A DNA stretch of 64,000 nt. It comes from Pedobacter polysacchareus. GTDB taxonomy: Bacteria > Bacteroidota > Bacteroidia > Sphingobacteriales > Sphingobacteriaceae. The translations under genes and the position numbers were made by a program. Below the pieces are notes generated by a model. It was not told the DNA's origin. It worked only from the letters and a program-made list of their open reading frames with translations, and searched no databases. Shown here piece after piece: positions 60,727 through 64,000 of the stretch. The stretch spans positions 434,001 through 498,000 of the forward strand of contig NZ_JAHYSS010000005.1 of assembly GCF_019802255.1 (NCBI RefSeq). Direction: 5' to 3'. Numbering within the stretch: position 1 is the first letter of the stretch; each line of letters starts with the position of its first letter.

Positions 60727-63700
60727 TTATTGAGCCGGTTTCGATCGGATCATGATGGAGTTGCTGTACGCGGTAATTCCAGGATTATATAAACACTGTA
60801 ATACTGCTGCACCATTTCTAAAAGTTCCTTCCTGGCTAACGATGACTTCATAACTGAATTCTGATCGGCCAGATGGTAAATAGTCAATGAACAATTGTTG
60901 TCCACTGTCTCTGATGGCTTTATAATAAGGGATCCCAGCTTTGTATTGCTGACCGCTCTTGTTGTTCAATGGTTCAAAAGCGCCTGTACGCTTGTCGTCA
61001 ATTTGTAGAAAACGCAAAGGTTTTTCTGTTTCCACAGTAAGCAATACTTTGATTTTATCTCCCACTTTTACTTCCTGAGCAGGGCCGAGTTCCAGCCATT
61101 TATCCAGTTTAGCATTAAAGGTGTAAAGACTTTTTACCAGTTTCAGCGCTGGGTTAAGGGTATCTGTATTTGGAGATGCGCTAAAATAATACCAGGTTAA
61201 ACCACCTGCAGCAGGATGATTTGCGAAGATCTGGATTGCTGGTGCTTTTTTCGATAAGCTGATGAATTGATTGCTTTTTCCGCTCATCAAATCATTGGAA
61301 ACACTGATGTTTTGATCTTCAATTTTAGCGGTTACTACATCGGCAGCTGCGCTGATGTTCAATTCCGGGGAGGCCTGAATCATCTCAATTGCAGCAGCAG
61401 TACCTGTAGTACTCGTCCAGTTATAGTCTTGTCTGGCAGTCAGCATCCATTTAACCAAGCCAGTGCTAACCGACTTATTCCCGGAAAAAGCTTCGTAAAG
61501 CATGGCAATGGTTTCTTCTTTGGAATGGTTTAAGTCCCCTCCATTTGAAAATTCCTTCCAGCGCAGTCCATGCTGCTCATCGTTGATGGCGCGTTCCAGG
61601 AGGTGTTTTCGCTGGGATTCAATTTTTGCGGTAAATGTATCTTCTTCAGTGCCATATTTTGAGGCGGTAGTAATCCATAATGCCTGATTGTATAAGGAGG
61701 CTTTATCTATGTTTTCCAGCTGACTGCTGATCGACTCCTGAATTTTCTTATAAACCAATGGGTCAATTTTATATTGATCTTTCCAATATGACCTGGCATC
61801 AGCATCATAAAGACGCGAATCTGCAGGGTTTTTTAGGAACTGAAGATCAGCATACGCGATTATTTTCTTTAGAAAGATTTCCTGCTCCTGGGGTTTTGGA
61901 GCGATCCAGCCTGACTGCTGTAGCTTCCCAAATCCGCGGATCAGGTAATTGGAAATCCAGCTGTTACTGAGGCCACCTTCAAACCAGGGCACTCCGCCGT
62001 CATCATTCTGCATTTTATACAATTTCTCCAGAAGGCTTAACATTTTGGGTTTGCTGGCAAGGGTATCTAAAGTCTGATAAAGTTGTTTGTGCTGTTTTGA
62101 AGTCTGGTTTGCCAGGTTTAACCAGGGCATACTGCTTTCGGTCAGTTCATCAGGAAGCAGAGCGGATTTGCTGCTATCTGTAGCTAATTCCCGACCTGCT
62201 TTAAGGAAAGATGCGGCAATTGCAGCATCAGATCTCATCAGTTTTCCTGCGGTAACATAAGCAAATAACTTGTTGAAAGTCTGCTCAGCACAATCATAAG
62301 GGTAATTTACCAAATAGGGCAGGGCATTGATGATTGCTGCTTGCGGCTTCGGGTCAATGTAGATCCCCAAGCCATATAATTCCGCATCGGAAGGAAGAGC
62401 TGGCGTTTTTATGACGCTGTCTTTAGCAGAAAAAACCAGTGGCAACTGCTCGCGCACAAATATCTTTTTTGGGAGAATAGGAAGGGTATGTTCTTCAGCA
62501 TCAGCTATTCCAGGGCCGGTGGCTGTGGTCACGATTTTTAAAGGGTTCAATTGATCTTCTGGTATTTTAAAACTGAAACCATCACTGCCGGTTTGTTGTG
62601 CCGGCAGATTAATCATTTTAGAAGACTGCCCTTTTAACAGCAGCAAGGTGAGGTCTTCGCCTGTTATTGCATCTTCAATTCTGCAGCTCAGTTTCACATT
62701 CATGGCGATGCTGTCCAAATTGCTGACCCTGCTTTTTAAAACCAGCTCATCTCCCTGATATAATAACCTGGGCATGTTAGGCTGCACCATTAGATTTAAG
62801 CGGGTATTGAGTTTACGTTCTGCATAAGCATATAAACCTTTTTGGGTATGGGCCAGCATTTTCCAGTTCCATGCGGTGGCAGTTTGAGGCATGGTAAAAC
62901 TGAAGGTGTACAGGCCGTTTTTATCAGCATATATGGCCGGATAAAAGAAGGCCGTTTCATTAAAATCTTTGCGGATCACCGCTTTTGGTTCTTCTATGGC
63001 CTTAGGTAATATGATTTTCCCATTTGTGCTGATGATGATGACCCCTCCAGCTGCATTGGAACCGTATAGGGCAGTAGCTTCTGCGCCTTTTAATACCATC
63101 ATCTGAATGGTTGCCGGATCAAATTTATCCATGGATCCGGTATATGGCACTCCATCTACAATCTTCAGAACCTGATCGTTATTAGCAGAATGGCTTAATC
63201 CCCGAAGTTTTATCGTAGTGGTACTACCCCTCATGCCATATCCGCCCAACATAACTTCATCAAGTTGATTACTTTGCTGAAGGCCACTGCCAATGCTCAA
63301 ACCTGGAACTCTGCCCTGTAAAAGATGGTCGACGCGGTAATAGTCATCGATGATAAAATCGTCGGTTCTAAGTTGGAAGAGGTCAGGAATGTTTCGCTGC
63401 ATATTCGTCACATTGTAGCTCCAGGATCTGTTAAAATAGCCATTAAAATAACTGTTAAAGGGGTTTCCCCAATTGTGGGATTCCAGTTTGTCCAGCGAAG
63501 CATCATACAAGACGGTCATGAGTTGTGCCGCAATATTTTCCTTGGCTGTTTTAATAGAAACGCTGAATGTTTCCTTGGCGCCTGGGGTCATTACTTTTCT
63601 ATACTTCTCAATAATGAGCTCTGGCTGTTCTTTTAAACTTGGTTGTAAATAGATGGAATGCTCATTTTTATATAAATGGTTATTTAGCACATAAGCACTC

Positions 63701-64000
63701 GTAAAAAGGAGACTCTCTACTGCATCTTTAGGGATTTTGATTGGGTAGACCTGTAATCCTTTGTTTTGGTACTGACTATGGTAAAGGGTTTGTACAGCCA
63801 ATCCTTTATTTGTTTTTGCATAATATTTCAGGCAATAAGTGACATAAGCATGGTTTACAGCTGCAGTATAGTAAGTTAGCGTATCTCCAGCATTTACGGC
63901 ATTTAAAGGAAGATAATTGAAGTCTTCCAGGCGGCCAGGAACTGTTCTTTCCTGACTGTCGAAAATGTTAAATGTTCGGGATGATTGCCCGCTGAGCGCT
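60727..64000 (-). CDS. Alpha-2-macroglobulin-like protein with an inserted TonB-plug domain (5' end outside window)
   Basis: The frame is open to the right edge without a stop, so the 1090 residues here are the C-terminal part. Near 63330-63000 it contains a TonB-plug-like domain (LQGRVPGLSI, KIVDGVPYTG, GAEATALYGSNAAGGVIIIST). Then come macroglobulin-type beta domains and, at 62275-62300, a thioester-like motif PYDCAEQT (Cys codon 62290-62292), followed by an alpha-helical toroid rich in Trp and QNDDGGVPWF, and a C-terminal receptor-binding-like domain. Bacterial macroglobulins trap proteases in the periplasm. The plug resembles SusC-type receptors but has no barrel, so it may mediate docking to TonB or another protein. 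I cannot see the signal peptide. Confidence 0.85.
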   Translation of the reverse strand, partial: ALSGQSSRTFNIFDSQERTVPGRLEDFNYLPLNAVNAGDTLTYYTAAVNHAYVTYCLKYYAKTNKGLAVQTLYHSQYQNKGLQVYPIKIPKDAVESLLFTSAYVLNNHLYKNEHSIYLQPSLKEQPELIIEKYRKVMTPGAKETFSVSIKTAKENIAAQLMTVLYDASLDKLESHNWGNPFNSYFNGYFNRSWSYNVTNMQRNIPDLFQLRTDDFIIDDYYRVDHLLQGRVPGLSIGSGLQQSNQLDEVMLGGYGMRGSTTTIKLRGLSHSANNDQVLKIVDGVPYTGSMDKFDPATIQMMVLKGAEATALYGSNAAGGVIIISTNGKIILPKAIEEPKAVIRKDFNETAFFYPAIYADKNGLYTFSFTMPQTATAWNWKMLAHTQKGLYAYAERKLNTRLNLMVQPNMPRLLYQGDELVLKSRVSNLDSIAMNVKLSCRIEDAITGEDLTLLLLKGQSSKMINLPAQQTGSDGFSFKIPEDQLNPLKIVTTATGPGIADAEEHTLPILPKKIFVREQLPLVFSAKDSVIKTPALPSDAELYGLGIYIDPKPQAAIINALPYLVNYPYDCAEQTFNKLFAYVTAGKLMRSDAAIAASFLKAGRELATDSSKSALLPDELTESSMPWLNLANQTSKQHKQLYQTLDTLASKPKMLSLLEKLYKMQNDDGGVPWFEGGLSNSWISNYLIRGFGKLQQSGWIAPKPQEQEIFLKKIIAYADLQFLKNPADSRLYDADARSYWKDQYKIDPLVYKKIQESISSQLENIDKASLYNQALWITTASKYGTEEDTFTAKIESQRKHLLERAINDEQHGLRWKEFSNGGDLNHSKEETIAMLYEAFSGNKSVSTGLVKWMLTARQDYNWTSTTGTAAAIEMIQASPELNISAAADVVTAKIEDQNISVSNDLMSGKSNQFISLSKKAPAIQIFANHPAAGGLTWYYFSASPNTDTLNPALKLVKSLYTFNAKLDKWLELGPAQEVKVGDKIKVLLTVETEKPLRFLQIDDKRTGAFEPLNNKSGQQYKAGIPYYKAIRDSGQQLFIDYLPSGRSEFSYEVIVSQEGTFRNGAAVLQCLYNPGITAYSNSIMIRSKPAQ

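Overview
The window looks like a chromosomal segment of a Bacteroidota bacterium, most likely a Pedobacter-like member of the Sphingobacteriaceae. The evidence is a SusC/SusD pair behind an ECF sigma factor and a FecR anti-sigma factor, an OmpA protein with TPR and PD40 repeats, a histone H1-like small protein, few recognisable Shine-Dalgarno sites, and several candidate Bacteroidota -7 boxes (TAnnTTTG). Base composition is moderately AT-rich throughout. I saw no rRNA, tRNA, CRISPR array or insertion sequence.

Positions 1-18.5 kb are mainly housekeeping genes: the start of dnaB (cut by the window edge), rlmB, an Hsp70-like ATPase, a kdsD-manC pair, recQ, kdsA, a PorE-like OmpA protein, queE, a Rieske protein, folD, lepA, cutC, a glycosylasparaginase, an omega-amidase with its partner aminotransferase, and a queuosine-precursor transporter. 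KdsD and KdsA both serve Kdo synthesis and ManC makes GDP-mannose, so this part leans towards envelope sugar supply.

Positions 18.5-30 kb are a mixed stretch: a RES/Xre toxin-antitoxin pair with a candidate two-site operator, a GreA/Rnk-like factor, a gene-poor gap with an unlisted 49-codon reading frame, a histone H1-like gene, an aldo/keto reductase, a histidine decarboxylase facing an Lrp-type regulator across a perfect inverted repeat, yceH, poxB-pncB, a PhnA protein, a frameshifted TraB/GumN remnant, a VOC protein and a small lipoprotein. Positions 30.3-37.8 kb hold a complete ECF sigma / FecR / SusC (with STN signalling domain) / SusD nutrient-uptake unit.

The most unusual part is 38.3-56.1 kb, a tightly packed ten-gene operon with several start/stop overlaps. 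Two giant proteins carry, in order, a duplicated nitronate-monooxygenase/PfaD-like enoyl reductase, KS, AT, two ACPs and KR, and then KS, AT, DH and a phosphopantetheinyl transferase. Together they form a fully reducing, self-activating iterative synthase related to PUFA and heterocyst-glycolipid synthases. Behind them lie a free ACP, an alpha/beta hydrolase, two tandem GT1 glycosyltransferases, two tandem condensation-type acyltransferases and a small membrane protein. I infer a product that is a polyketide or fatty-acyl glycolipid, probably glycosylated and acylated more than once. I do not recognise the whole set as a described pathway.

Positions 56.2-64 kb hold an EamA transporter, DUF2461 and MmcQ/YjbR proteins, a secreted protein built from nine DIFGN repeats spaced exactly 25 residues apart, a Bcr/CflA drug exporter, and the 3' part of a large alpha-2-macroglobulin-like protein that contains a TonB-plug-like domain and runs off the window.
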